The translations under genes were made by a program, and so were the position numbers. Under the pieces are notes generated by a model, which saw only the letters and a list, made by a program, of their open reading frames with translations, had not been told where the DNA came from and searched no databases. From Novosphingobium sp. PhB57 (GTDB lineage Bacteria; Pseudomonadota; Alphaproteobacteria; Sphingomonadales; Sphingomonadaceae), in assembly GCF_004342985.1 (NCBI RefSeq), contig NZ_SMBO01000001.1:558001-622000 (forward strand): 64,000 bases of DNA, given 5' to 3'. Positions 24,793-33,592 of this stretch are shown in pieces; the stretch's first letter is position 1, and every line of letters starts with the position of its first letter.

Positions 24793-27090
24793 GTGTCCAC
24801 GAAAGTCATCGCCAAAAAGGCTCTGCATCTGACCTGTGGTCTGGGTGCCATTTGTATTTCCGCCCATGCTTTCGCCCAGGACGCGGCGCCCCCCAGCGAA
24901 GGGCTTGGCGATATCGTCGTCACGGCGGAGCGACGCACCGAGAACCTCCAGCAGGTGCCGATCTCGGTGGGCGTTGTCGGCGGTGACCAGCTGCGCAGCT
25001 TCCAGGCGGCGGGCGACGATATTCTTGCGCTGTCGGGCCGCGTACCCGGCCTCTACGCGGAAACGACCACGGGCCGCATCTTCCCCCGTTTCTACATCCG
25101 CGGTCTCGGCAATATCGACTTCTATCTCGGCGCATCGCAGCCGGTGTCGATCATCCAGGACGATGTCGTGCTGGAGCACGTCGTGCTGAAGTCCAACCCG
25201 GTCTACGACATGGACCAGGTGGAAGTTCTGCGCGGTCCGCAAGGTTCGCTGTTCGGCCGCAACACGACGGCCGGCATCATCAAGATCGACACGATCAAGC
25301 CCACGACTGACCGCTGGACCGGCCGCGCCAGCGCCAGCTATGGCGAATACAACTCGGTGAACGTGGACGCCGGCGTTGGCGGACCTATCATCCAGGACGT
25401 CCTGGCCGTGCGCGTTTCCGGGCTCTACCAGCGCCGTGACGACTGGATCGACAACACCTACAGCGGCCCCAGCGCCGACGGTACCGTCTCGCCCAAGAAG
25501 GATGCAATGGGCGGCTTCGAGGAGCGCGACGCCCGCATCCAGTTGCTGCTGGCGCCCACCGGCTCGGGCTTCTCGATGCTGACGAGCTTCCATGCCCGCA
25601 AATACGAGGGCACGTCCACGATCTTCCACCGCGCCGCGTTTACCAAGGGTTCGAACGACGTAAGCCAGGAACCGCGCGACAAGATCGCCCTGGACGAGGC
25701 GCACGACAATCCGCAGGCCTACGATACCTATGGCGCCTCCAGCCGCATCGCCATGGACTTCGGCCCGGTCACGCTGACCTCCATCAGCGCCTGGGAATCG
25801 ACGTCGGGCTATAGCCGCGGCGATACCGACGGCGGCGCGGCGGCGGACTATCCGGTGAACGGCGTGGCCAACGGCTATGGCCAGTCGCAGGGCAATGTGC
25901 GCGATCTCGACCAGCTGAGCCAGGAACTGCGCTTGTCCAGCAATGGCGACACCCGCTTCAAGTGGCAGGTGGGCGGCATGTGGTTCGACCAGCGCGACAT
26001 CACCGAGTTCTATCAGCGCGCCTACTTCCTGACGCCGCCGGCCAACAACCCCAACAACTGGGTGCGCCTGCGCAACCAGAACACCAGCTGGGCCGTGTTC
26101 GGCCAGGCGAGCTACGAGCTGGCCGAGGGTCTGACGGTCACCGCCGGCGGGCGCTATACCAAGGACACCAAGAAGACGCGCCTGCTCAAGACCGCGGACA
26201 CGGCGGCCGGCGCGGTGACTTACCGGGGGCGTCGCTACGTGCGTCTCTCGGGCGAGGAGCCGAGCTGGGATGTCAGCGTGAACTACCAGGTCAACCCGGA
26301 CGTCAACGTCTACGCGCGCGTCGCGCGTGGTTTCCGCGGTCCGACCATCCAGGGCCGTTCGGCGGTGTTCAACTCGGACTTCACCACGGCGGATTCGGAA
26401 ACGATCCTTTCGGGCGAGGCCGGCATCAAGACCAGCCTGCTGAACAACCGGGTGCGCTTCAATCTTTCGGGCTTTGCCTACCGGGTGAAGGACATCCAGC
26501 TGAACGGTAACGACAGCGACGGCAACGGCGTCCTGTTCAATGCCGACAAGGCCGAGGCCTACGGCATGGAAGCGGAACTGGAGGCACGTCCGATCCCCAA
26601 CCTCTCGCTGACGGCCGGGCTCAGCCTGCTCCACACCGAGATCAAGGACAAGAACGTCTACGCCCAGGTCTGCGCGCTCAACGGCGTCGTCGTCTGCACG
26701 GTCGAGGACCCGACGATCACCAATGCGCGCGGCACTTTTGCGCAGATCGACGGCAATCCGCTGCCGAATGCGCCGAAGTACACCGCCAATGTCACCGCGC
26801 GCTATGACGTGCCGTTGGGCAATGGCGGCTCGCTGTTCGCGGCCACCGACTGGATGTGGCAGGGCTACACCAACTTTGTGCTCTACAAGACCAAGGAGTT
26901 CTACTCGAAGGGCGATTTCGAAGGCGGCCTCAAGATCGGTTACTCGGCCGCAGGCGGCCAGTACGAAATCGCGGCCTTCGCGCGTAACATCACCAATGAG
27001 AAGAACCTCAAGGGTGTGATCGAGAACTACATGGCCGCCGTGTTCAACGAACCCCGCGTGATCGGCGCTTCGTTCTCCGGCAAGTTCTGA
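24793..27090 (+). CDS. TonB-dependent outer-membrane receptor
   Basis: A 765-residue outer-membrane receptor. The signal peptide (KVIAKKALHLTCGLGAICIS, ending AHAFAQ) is followed by a TonB-box-like GDIVVTAERRTENLQQVPIS, a plug domain (RFYIRGLGNIDFYLG, then VEVLRGPQGSLFGRNTTAG) and a 22-strand barrel ending in the aromatic SFSGKF. Translation most likely starts at GTG (24793), with AGGGA 7 bases upstream. The substrate is not readable from sequence; sphingomonad receptors of this type often import hydrophobic catabolic substrates. It is divergent from the thiolase/DUF35 pair and convergent with the monooxygenase block. Confidence 0.93.
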   Translation: MSTKVIAKKALHLTCGLGAICISAHAFAQDAAPPSEGLGDIVVTAERRTENLQQVPISVGVVGGDQLRSFQAAGDDILALSGRVPGLYAETTTGRIFPRFYIRGLGNIDFYLGASQPVSIIQDDVVLEHVVLKSNPVYDMDQVEVLRGPQGSLFGRNTTAGIIKIDTIKPTTDRWTGRASASYGEYNSVNVDAGVGGPIIQDVLAVRVSGLYQRRDDWIDNTYSGPSADGTVSPKKDAMGGFEERDARIQLLLAPTGSGFSMLTSFHARKYEGTSTIFHRAAFTKGSNDVSQEPRDKIALDEAHDNPQAYDTYGASSRIAMDFGPVTLTSISAWESTSGYSRGDTDGGAAADYPVNGVANGYGQSQGNVRDLDQLSQELRLSSNGDTRFKWQVGGMWFDQRDITEFYQRAYFLTPPANNPNNWVRLRNQNTSWAVFGQASYELAEGLTVTAGGRYTKDTKKTRLLKTADTAAGAVTYRGRRYVRLSGEEPSWDVSVNYQVNPDVNVYARVARGFRGPTIQGRSAVFNSDFTTADSETILSGEAGIKTSLLNNRVRFNLSGFAYRVKDIQLNGNDSDGNGVLFNADKAEAYGMEAELEARPIPNLSLTAGLSLLHTEIKDKNVYAQVCALNGVVVCTVEDPTITNARGTFAQIDGNPLPNAPKYTANVTARYDVPLGNGGSLFAATDWMWQGYTNFVLYKTKEFYSKGDFEGGLKIGYSAAGGQYEIAAFARNITNEKNLKGVIENYMAAVFNEPRVIGASFSGKF

Positions 27091-27127
27091 TCGGGACGTT
27101 CAGAGCGGTCCAATCGGATCCGGTAAA

Positions 27128-27159
27128 CAGGTGGTGCGGTCGTCAGGCCGCACCACCTG
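27128..27159. terminator. bidirectional terminator hairpin
   Basis: CAGGTGGTGCGG (27128-27139) pairs perfectly with CCGCACCACCTG (27148-27159), between the convergent TonB receptor and monooxygenase genes. Confidence 0.65.
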
Positions 27160-27174
27160 AAGCCATCGGAACTC

Positions 27175-28095
27175 CTATCGCACCGCGGGCATGATCTCCT
27201 CGGCGATCCACTGGGTGTAGTCGCGGTAGGCTTCGATACCGGAGAGCGGAGGGATCGGAACCGAACTCCAGGTCACGCCCAGCCGGGAGAGTTCGCCCAG
27301 CCGCGCGATCAGCTCGTCCTTCGACTGGCCGGGCCGGGCGCGGGGATCGTCCAGGACCTTGTGACCCTCGCCCACGCGGGCGGTGGAAATACCGTAGAAT
27401 ACGTCTTCCAGGCAGCCGTTGTAGTCCGGCTGGGAGCGGATGAAATCCAGTCGCTCGGGGATCGTCTCCGGCCTGGTGAGGAAGGGCCACCAGCCCTGCG
27501 CATGGCGCGCGGTACGCCGCAATACGGCATCGGCATCGCCGCCGAACCACACCGGGATATGCGGTTTCTGCACCGGCTTGGGTTCGAAGGCCAGATCGCG
27601 GAAGGACACGTACTTGCCCTCGAATTCAGGGTTTTCCTGAGTCCAGAGGGTGATGATGGCCTGGATATATTCGTCCGCCATCGCGCCGCGCTCGTGGAAC
27701 GGAATTCCGAGCAGCGCGAACTCCTCCTCCAGCCAGCCGACTGCAAAAGTAACCGTGACCCTCCCGGAGGAAAGCCAGTCCATGGTCGCGAGCGCCTTGG
27801 CCGTCACGATCGGGTGCTGGGCGGGCAGGATGGCGATGCAGGAATTGACCCTCAGCCGCTCGGTCGCGCCGGCGAAGTGGCTCATCGCAGTGAAGGCACT
27901 GAAATAGAAAGCGCCGGACAGGGCGACATGATCCCGCGGAATCGCGTGGTGCTCGGGCACGGCGATCATCTCGAACCCCAGTTTTTCCGCCCATTTGGCC
28001 AGCGCCGTCTGATCTGCGCCGGTCACGGCCGTCTCCCAGGGCTGCATCGTCGCCTTCAGTTCCAGCATATGCGGCATGGCGAAAGCGAGCTTCAT
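27175..28095 (-). CDS. LLM class flavin-dependent oxidoreductase (luciferase-like monooxygenase)
   Basis: A 306-residue TIM-barrel protein of the bacterial-luciferase superfamily: MKLAFAMPHM start, WAEKLGFEMIAVPEHHAIPR, LRVNSCIAILPAQHPIVTAK, SSGRVTVTFAVGWLEEEFAL, FEPKPVQKPHIPVWFGGDAD. Automatic pipelines often label this subfamily F420-dependent, but a flavin reductase gene lies in the same block, so reduced FMN is the more likely cofactor (inference). Such two-component enzymes oxygenate ketones, aldehydes or sulfonates. It is the last gene of a minus-strand group with a hydrolase, an SDR and the flavin reductase. Confidence 0.9.
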   Translation of the reverse strand: MKLAFAMPHMLELKATMQPWETAVTGADQTALAKWAEKLGFEMIAVPEHHAIPRDHVALSGAFYFSAFTAMSHFAGATERLRVNSCIAILPAQHPIVTAKALATMDWLSSGRVTVTFAVGWLEEEFALLGIPFHERGAMADEYIQAIITLWTQENPEFEGKYVSFRDLAFEPKPVQKPHIPVWFGGDADAVLRRTARHAQGWWPFLTRPETIPERLDFIRSQPDYNGCLEDVFYGISTARVGEGHKVLDDPRARPGQSKDELIARLGELSRLGVTWSSVPIPPLSGIEAYRDYTQWIAEEIMPAVR

Positions 28096-28147
28096 GCGGG
28101 GTCTCCTGGTAATCGGACCATGGCGAATGGGGGAAGAGGGAAGGCGG

Positions 28148-28954
28148 CTAGCCTCTCCCGATGAAGCCTGCGATTTCACGGGCGATCTGCTGCGGCAATT
28201 CGAGATTGAGCAAATGGCCGGCGCCGGGATGCTCGATCCGGGTCACGTCCCTGCCGGCGGCTTCGATCAACTCGGCCATCAGGCGGAAATCCTCGATGTC
28301 CCGGCTGCCGGTCAGGAGGAGCGTGGGCAGGGCCAGCGCGGAAAGCCGGTCTACATCGGGCATTTCGGGTCTCTGGTCGTCCTGCACCCACTGGCGCCCG
28401 TGGAACGCGGCGATCCCCGCGCGCAGCCGCGCGGCGTTCGGGCCGTCGCGGGCCGTGTCGAACAGCGGATGCTGCAACCAGAGTTCGCGCGCCGCTGCCA
28501 TCTCGCCCCCTCGCGCGGCGCGCCCGATGGCCTTCCAGCGTTCGATCCAGTCGGCGCTCCACGACCAGCCGACCATGAGCGGGCTCACCAGCACCAGTCG
28601 GCGCACCCGCTCGGGATGGTTCAGGGCAAAGTTGAGCACGGTGCCGCCGCCCAGCGACAGGCCGCACAGATCGGCCCGTTCCAGTTCGAGCGCATCGAGC
28701 ACGGCAAGCAGATCGTCCGAGTGCGAAAAGGGCGCTCTGGCTTCGCCATGGGAGTCACCGAAACCGCGCTGGTCGTAGGCGATCAGCGGCAGGTCATCGG
28801 GGAGGGCGGCCGTGACGGGCTCCCAGTCGTGCCGGGAGCCGCCGAAGCCATGCACCAGGACGAGCGGCGTGCCCGTGCCGCTGCGTTGACCCCCTGCCAG
28901 GGTGGCCTGGCGAGGGATCGTCGTACCGATGTCGATGCTGAAGTCCTGTGTCAT
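28148..28954 (-). CDS. alpha/beta hydrolase
   Basis: A 268-residue alpha/beta-hydrolase-fold enzyme. It has the oxyanion segment LVLVHGFGGSRHDWEPV near residue 31, IAYDQRGFGDSHGEAR, the nucleophile elbow LCGLSLGGG near 95 (Ser), an acid-loop region LLLTGSRDIEDFR with Asp, and HPGAGHLLNLE with the catalytic His near 247. Homologues hydrolyse esters, lactones or meta-cleavage products. It lies 52 bases upstream of the monooxygenase on the same strand, so it could hydrolyse an ester or lactone formed by that enzyme. Confidence 0.9.
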   Translation of the reverse strand: MTQDFSIDIGTTIPRQATLAGGQRSGTGTPLVLVHGFGGSRHDWEPVTAALPDDLPLIAYDQRGFGDSHGEARAPFSHSDDLLAVLDALELERADLCGLSLGGGTVLNFALNHPERVRRLVLVSPLMVGWSWSADWIERWKAIGRAARGGEMAAARELWLQHPLFDTARDGPNAARLRAGIAAFHGRQWVQDDQRPEMPDVDRLSALALPTLLLTGSRDIEDFRLMAELIEAAGRDVTRIEHPGAGHLLNLELPQQIAREIAGFIGRG

Positions 28955-29017
28955 GACACGGAAGCTAGCGTCTTCGCCGCTGTCCTGCACTGCTCCAATC
29001 GCGCCCCGCCATCCTTA

Positions 29018-29770
29018 TCAGGCGGAACCCATGTAGCGCCCGCCATTGGTGCTGATGGTCTGCCCGGTCATGTAGCTCGCTTCTTCGGAGGCGAGGAACG
29101 CAGCCGCCGCGGCAATGTCCGCCACTTGCCCCAGGCGCTTCACTGGCAGGGTCTTGCCGTAAGCCTCGGCATCGATGGGCGCCTGGCGCAGCATGGGTGT
29201 GTCGATCGATCCGGGCGGGATCATGTTGGCCGTGATGCCCGTGCCGCCAAGCTCCATGGCAAGGGCCTTGGTCATGCCGAGCAGGCCACCTTTCGAGGAA
29301 ACGTAGTGGCTTTGCGCAAAGGAGCCGGACTGCGTGGACGAGGAAGTGATGTTGATGATCCGCCCCCACTGGGCTGCCAGCATGTCCGGCACGATCTCCT
29401 TGGTGACCAGCCACGGGCCCTTGAGATTGATGCGGATCACCTTGTCGAACTCGTCCTCGCCGATGTCCATGAACGGGGTGAAGGGCGCGATGCCGGCATT
29501 GTTGACGAGGATGGTGATCGGACCGAGCTTGCTGCGGGTTTCCTGCGCCGCAGCCTGGATCGCCGCCTTGTCCGCGCAGTCGGCGGTGAGGGCCAGTGCC
29601 TTGCCGCCTTCATCCTCGATCATCCGCACGGTTTCCGCCGCACCTTCGGGATTGAGGTCCCATACCGCGATGGCCGCCTTGTCTTCGGCCAGCCGCCGGG
29701 CAATGCCGCGTCCGATCCCCGAGCCGCCGCCGGTGACGACGGCGACTTTGCCTTCAAGCGAACGTGTCAT
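29018..29770 (-). CDS. SDR family oxidoreductase (3-oxoacyl reductase-like)
   Basis: A 250-residue short-chain dehydrogenase with GKVAVVTGGGSGIGRGIARR, AVWDLN after the second strand (an acidic residue suggesting NAD), NNAGIAPFTPFM near residue 88, INITSSSTQSGS with the catalytic Ser near 140, and YVSSKGGLLGMTKALA with Tyr and Lys near 154. It is part of the minus-strand block with monooxygenase and flavin reductase. It may oxidise an alcohol to the ketone used by the monooxygenase; the substrate is inferred from context only. Confidence 0.9.
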   Translation of the reverse strand: MTRSLEGKVAVVTGGGSGIGRGIARRLAEDKAAIAVWDLNPEGAAETVRMIEDEGGKALALTADCADKAAIQAAAQETRSKLGPITILVNNAGIAPFTPFMDIGEDEFDKVIRINLKGPWLVTKEIVPDMLAAQWGRIINITSSSTQSGSFAQSHYVSSKGGLLGMTKALAMELGGTGITANMIPPGSIDTPMLRQAPIDAEAYGKTLPVKRLGQVADIAAAAAFLASEEASYMTGQTISTNGGRYMGSA

Positions 29771-29874
29771 GCATTCTCTCCCGCAAGCATCCTGCTGTGC
29801 TGAACGGGTGAACAACAGGGGCGGGTCAAGTCAAGCCGAGCGCGCCGAATTCGCCTCGGCGGATTCGGGTGCGT

Positions 29875-30378
29875 TTACATCCGCTCCGCGAAACCGCCGT
29901 AGCGGCCCTTGTGGAACAGCATGGGATCGTCTTCCCGCACGGCTTCCATGCGCAGGACTTCGCCCAGCACGAACCAATGGTCGCCCGCCTCGGTCACCGA
30001 ATAGAGCCGGCATTCGATGGCGGCGATCGAATCGGCGATGATCGGCAGGTTGTGGTCGGAGACGATGTAGTCCACGCCCACGAACTTCTGGTCGCCCTTG
30101 GCGGTGACGGCGCGGCACACGTCGGCCTGGTCGCTGGCCAGGACATTGACGCAGAAGTGCCCGGCCTTCTCGATCAGCGGCCAGGAGGTGCTCTTCCGAT
30201 CGGGGAAGAAGCCCACCAGCGGCGGATCGAGCGAAACCGAAGTGAAGGAGCCGACCACCATGCCGGTGGGCCGGTCCTCGTCGAGCGCGGTGATCACACA
30301 GACGCCGGTGGGATAGCTGCCCAGCACCTTGCGGAATTCGGCCGGATCGATGGTCGTTGTCGTCACTGGGTCGTTCAT
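29875..30378 (-). CDS. flavin reductase family protein
   Basis: A 167-residue FMN-binding split-barrel reductase of the HpaC/flavin-reductase-like family. Markers are EFRKVLGSYPTGVCVITALD, TGMVVGSFTSVSLDPPLVGF, KAGHFCVNVLASDQ, and IAAIECRLYSVTEAGDHWFV. These enzymes use NAD(P)H to supply reduced flavin to a partner monooxygenase, plausibly the luciferase-like enzyme in the same block. An in-frame TTG at 30402 would add eight residues; ribosome sites for both starts are weak. Confidence 0.88.
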   Translation of the reverse strand: MNDPVTTTTIDPAEFRKVLGSYPTGVCVITALDEDRPTGMVVGSFTSVSLDPPLVGFFPDRKSTSWPLIEKAGHFCVNVLASDQADVCRAVTAKGDQKFVGVDYIVSDHNLPIIADSIAAIECRLYSVTEAGDHWFVLGEVLRMEAVREDDPMLFHKGRYGGFAERM

Positions 30379-30403
30379 CCTGTCGGTTGGAGCCTTGGGC
30401 AAG

Positions 30404-31297
30404 TCAGGGCTTCAGTATCCCCTCCATGCGCAGGGCGGTTTCGTCAAGCCACTGGCGAAATGCCACGACCCGCGGCAACTTGCGGATGTCCTGATGCGTG
30501 ACGAACCAGAAGCTGCGCAGGATGCGCTTTTCCGGCAGCACGGCCACCAGGCGGGGATCGGATTCGGCCATGAAACAGGGCAGCACGCCCAGTCCGGCAC
30601 CGCTGGCCACCAGGCTTTGCTGCGCGGTGATGCTGGGGGAGCGGATCGCCGCCTTCAGGCCGGGCTGGATTTCGTCGAGATAGCGCAGCTCGGGGGAATA
30701 GATGAGGTCCGGGATATAACCGACCAGCGCATGGCCATCCAGCAGGTCAGCCGGCCGCGAGGGCGTACCGTGGGCCGCGAGGTAATCGTGCGTGCCGTAA
30801 AGCGCGAGCGTGTAGTCCGACAGCTTGTGTGCCACCAGCGGCCCGGTGCGCGGGCGCGACAGCATGATGGCGACATCCGCCTCGCGCCGGGTGGGACTGA
30901 GAAAGCCGCTGGAGGCGACGAGGTCGATGGCGAGCCGCGGATGCGCGGCCTGGAAGCGTGGCAGGTGGCGGGCCAGGAACCAGCACCCGAAGCCCTCGGA
31001 CGTGCTGATCCGCAAGGTGCCGTAAAGCCCGTCGTTCCCGCCGGCCTGTTCGGCGATGCGTCCGGCGGCGCTGGCCATGGCTTCCACCGAGGACAGCAGC
31101 GCTTCTCCCGCCTCGGTCAGTTCCTGGCCGCTGCGGGTCTGTTCGAACAGGGCGGTGCCCAGCGAGGCTTCGAGCCGGCGCAACCGGCGGCCGACCGTCG
31201 TGGGATCCACGCCCAGCGTGCGGGCGGCACCCGCGAGCTGTCCCGCCCGGGCGATGGCGAGAAAGGCCTGGTAGTCGCTCCAGTCGATCGAGGGCAT
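30404..31297 (-). CDS. LysR family transcriptional regulator
   Basis: A 297-residue LysR regulator. The helix-turn-helix is DYQAFLAIARAGQLAGAART with GVDPTTVGRRLRRLEASLGT. The effector domain is full length (LRISTSEGFGCWFLARHLPR, DVAIMLSRPRTGPLVAHKLS, ASGAGLGVLPCFMAESDPRL). It heads the minus-strand monooxygenase block, whose first structural gene begins 26 bases downstream of its stop, and it is divergent from mmsA (170-base gap). It could regulate either set. An ATG at 31318 would add seven residues. Confidence 0.9.
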   Translation of the reverse strand: MPSIDWSDYQAFLAIARAGQLAGAARTLGVDPTTVGRRLRRLEASLGTALFEQTRSGQELTEAGEALLSSVEAMASAAGRIAEQAGGNDGLYGTLRISTSEGFGCWFLARHLPRFQAAHPRLAIDLVASSGFLSPTRREADVAIMLSRPRTGPLVAHKLSDYTLALYGTHDYLAAHGTPSRPADLLDGHALVGYIPDLIYSPELRYLDEIQPGLKAAIRSPSITAQQSLVASGAGLGVLPCFMAESDPRLVAVLPEKRILRSFWFVTHQDIRKLPRVVAFRQWLDETALRMEGILKP

Positions 31298-31467
31298 CGT
31301 CCCAAAAGGTATCGTCAAGGTATCGTCACTGCGGGAAATGGTCCTCGGGGCTGCAAATGTGCAGTTATCGATGGCGTATTTTCAGCTTGCCTGCAAATCG
31401 GACCGGGACCACCTAACGTGGAAAGCGCACCGTGAGTGCCGTCGAAGACAATGCGAAAGGATGAGGA

Positions 31468-32961
31468 ATGCGCCTGATTGACCACGTCGTTGTCGGCGGA
31501 AGCGGCGGATCGGCCGCCCGCATGGGTGACGTCTTCAACCCCAGCACCGGCCAGGTTCAGGCCCAGGTCCCGCTCGGCGACAAGGCCCTGCTAGACCGTG
31601 CCGTGGCCACCGCGCAGGAAGCGCAGGTCAAGTGGGCCGCCACCAACCCGCAGCGCCGCGCCCGCGTGCTGTTCAAGTTCAAGGAACTGATCGAACAGAA
31701 CATGCAGGCCCTGGCAGAAATGCTGGCCTCCGAGCATGGCAAGGTCGTGGACGACGCCAAGGGCGACATCCAGCGCGGGCTTGAGGTCGTCGAGTTCTGC
31801 TGCGGAATCCCGCATATGCTGAAGGGCGAATTTACCCAGGGCGCCGGCCCGGGGATCGACGTCTATTCGATGCGCCAGCCGCTCGGCGTCGGCGCGGGCA
31901 TCACCCCGTTCAACTTCCCGGCGATGATCCCGATGTGGATGTTCGCTCCGGCCGTCGCGGTGGGCAATACCTTCATCCTCAAGCCCTCCGAGCGCGACCC
32001 CTCGGTTCCAAACCGCCTTGCCGAACTGTTCCTTGAAGCCGGCGCGCCCGAGGGCGTTCTGCAGGTGGTCCATGGCGACAAGGAAATGGTCGACGCGATC
32101 CTCGATCATCCCGGCATTGCCGCTGTCAGCTTCGTCGGCTCGTCCGACATCGCCCACTATGTCTATGAGCGCGGCGTTGCCGCCGGCAAGCGCGTGCAGG
32201 CGATGGGCGGCGCGAAGAACCACGCCATCGTCATGCCCGACGCGGACATGGACCAGGCCGTGAACGACATCATGGGCGCCGCCTATGGTTCGGCGGGCGA
32301 ACGCTGCATGGCGCTGCCGGTGGCTGTTCCGGTGGGTGACGAAACCGCAGATCTGCTCCGCGAGAAGCTGGTCGCCGCGATCGACAAGCTCAAGGTCGGC
32401 GTGTCCAACGATCCCGAAGCGCAGTACGGTCCGGTCGTCACCGCCGTGCACAAGCAGAAGATCGAGAACTGGATCCAGACCGGTGTCGACGAAGGCGCCG
32501 AACTGGTGGTGGACGGTCGCGGCTTCTCGCTGCAGGGCTACGAGGAAGGCTTCTTCGTCGGCCCGTCGCTGTTCGACCATGTCACCACCGAGATGAGTGC
32601 CTACAAGGAAGAGATCTTCGGTCCCGTCCTCCAGATCGTCCGTGCCAAAACCTTCGAGGAAGCGGTGGAGCTGCCCTCCAGGCACCAGTACGGCAACGGC
32701 GTCGCCATCTTCACCCGCAACGGCCACGCCGCGCGTGAATTCGTCCAGCGCGTGCAAGTGGGCATGGTCGGCGTGAACGTGCCGATCCCGGTGCCGGTCA
32801 GCTACCACAGCTTCGGCGGCTGGAAGCGCTCTGCGTTCGGCGATCACAACCAGTACGGCATGGAAGGCGTTCGCTTCTGGACCAAGGTGAAGACGGTGAC
32901 CCAGCGCTGGCCGGATGGCGGTGCGGGCGACAGCGCCTTCATCATCCCGACCATGGCCTGA
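31468..32961 (+). CDS. mmsA: CoA-acylating methylmalonate-semialdehyde dehydrogenase
   Basis: Converts methylmalonate semialdehyde to propionyl-CoA in valine catabolism, 497 residues. Aldehyde dehydrogenase features include QPLGVGAGITPFNFPAMIPM, the NAD-binding FILKPSERDPSVP, FVGSSDIAHYVYERGVAAGK, the catalytic region GSAGERCMALPVAVPVGDET (Cys near residue 286), and EIFGPVLQIVRAKTFEEAVE. The GERCMA sequence is diagnostic for the CoA-dependent MmsA type. It begins a plus-strand cluster that ends with mmsB. Confidence 0.96.
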   Translation: MRLIDHVVVGGSGGSAARMGDVFNPSTGQVQAQVPLGDKALLDRAVATAQEAQVKWAATNPQRRARVLFKFKELIEQNMQALAEMLASEHGKVVDDAKGDIQRGLEVVEFCCGIPHMLKGEFTQGAGPGIDVYSMRQPLGVGAGITPFNFPAMIPMWMFAPAVAVGNTFILKPSERDPSVPNRLAELFLEAGAPEGVLQVVHGDKEMVDAILDHPGIAAVSFVGSSDIAHYVYERGVAAGKRVQAMGGAKNHAIVMPDADMDQAVNDIMGAAYGSAGERCMALPVAVPVGDETADLLREKLVAAIDKLKVGVSNDPEAQYGPVVTAVHKQKIENWIQTGVDEGAELVVDGRGFSLQGYEEGFFVGPSLFDHVTTEMSAYKEEIFGPVLQIVRAKTFEEAVELPSRHQYGNGVAIFTRNGHAAREFVQRVQVGMVGVNVPIPVPVSYHSFGGWKRSAFGDHNQYGMEGVRFWTKVKTVTQRWPDGGAGDSAFIIPTMA

Positions 32962-33046
32962 CGATACGCAGGGACCGGAGCGCGGAACAGGGTAGGGGCT
33001 GCAGGTGTTTCCTCGGGAATGTCCGCAGATAAAGGAAGGTCGTTCG

Positions 33047-33556
33047 ATGATGAAGATCGGCAATGCACTGGCCCCGGCCCTGACCGTCTCGCTGCTTGCC
33101 CTCGGTCTCGCCGCCTGCTCGAAAGAGCCGGCCAAGCCCACGGCCGAGGAAACCGCGACCATGCTTCCGGAGCCGGCGCCCGGTGCCACGGCGCCATCCT
33201 CGGGTGCCGGCTCCGCCTCATCGGAGCCGGCTGCGGTGCCTTCGGCGATACCCGCCGCCCTGCAGGGCCGCTGGGGTCTCGTCGATGCCGATTGCACCAG
33301 CACCAGGGGTGATGCCAAGGGCCTGCTGACGGTCGATGCCGATACGTTGAAGTTCTACGAATCGGTGGCCAAGCTCGGCACTATCAAGTCTGGCTCCGCG
33401 ACGGCTCTGGAGGGCGAATTCGCCTTCACCGGCGAAGGGCAGAGCTGGAACCTTGACGTGGCCCTGCGCTCGCCCGACGGCGGCAAGACCCTTGTCCGCA
33501 AGGACACCGGACCGGACGCGATGCCCGGTACGCTCACTTATGCAAAGTGCCCCTAG
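33047..33556 (+). CDS. lipoprotein, function unknown
   Basis: A 169-residue lipoprotein. MMKIGNALAPALTVSLLALG is followed by the lipobox LAACS; Lys/Glu/Pro- and Ala/Ser-rich residues form a linker. The C-terminal domain (ALQGRWGLVDADCTSTRGD to a terminal YAKCP) has two Cys residues likely to form a disulfide and resembles small lipocalin-like periplasmic domains. AAAGGAAGG precedes the start. Its position between mmsA and the acyl-CoA dehydrogenase is odd for a catabolic operon, and a functional link is unproved. Confidence 0.75.
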   Translation: MMKIGNALAPALTVSLLALGLAACSKEPAKPTAEETATMLPEPAPGATAPSSGAGSASSEPAAVPSAIPAALQGRWGLVDADCTSTRGDAKGLLTVDADTLKFYESVAKLGTIKSGSATALEGEFAFTGEGQSWNLDVALRSPDGGKTLVRKDTGPDAMPGTLTYAKCP

Positions 33557-33592
33557 AAGCACCCCACCGCACCTGCCAGGAACAGAACAGAG

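Noticed and set aside
27175..28095. F420 dependence of the luciferase-like monooxygenase
   Set aside because: Cofactor choice cannot be read from the sequence; a flavin reductase neighbour favours FMN, so I did not assert F420.
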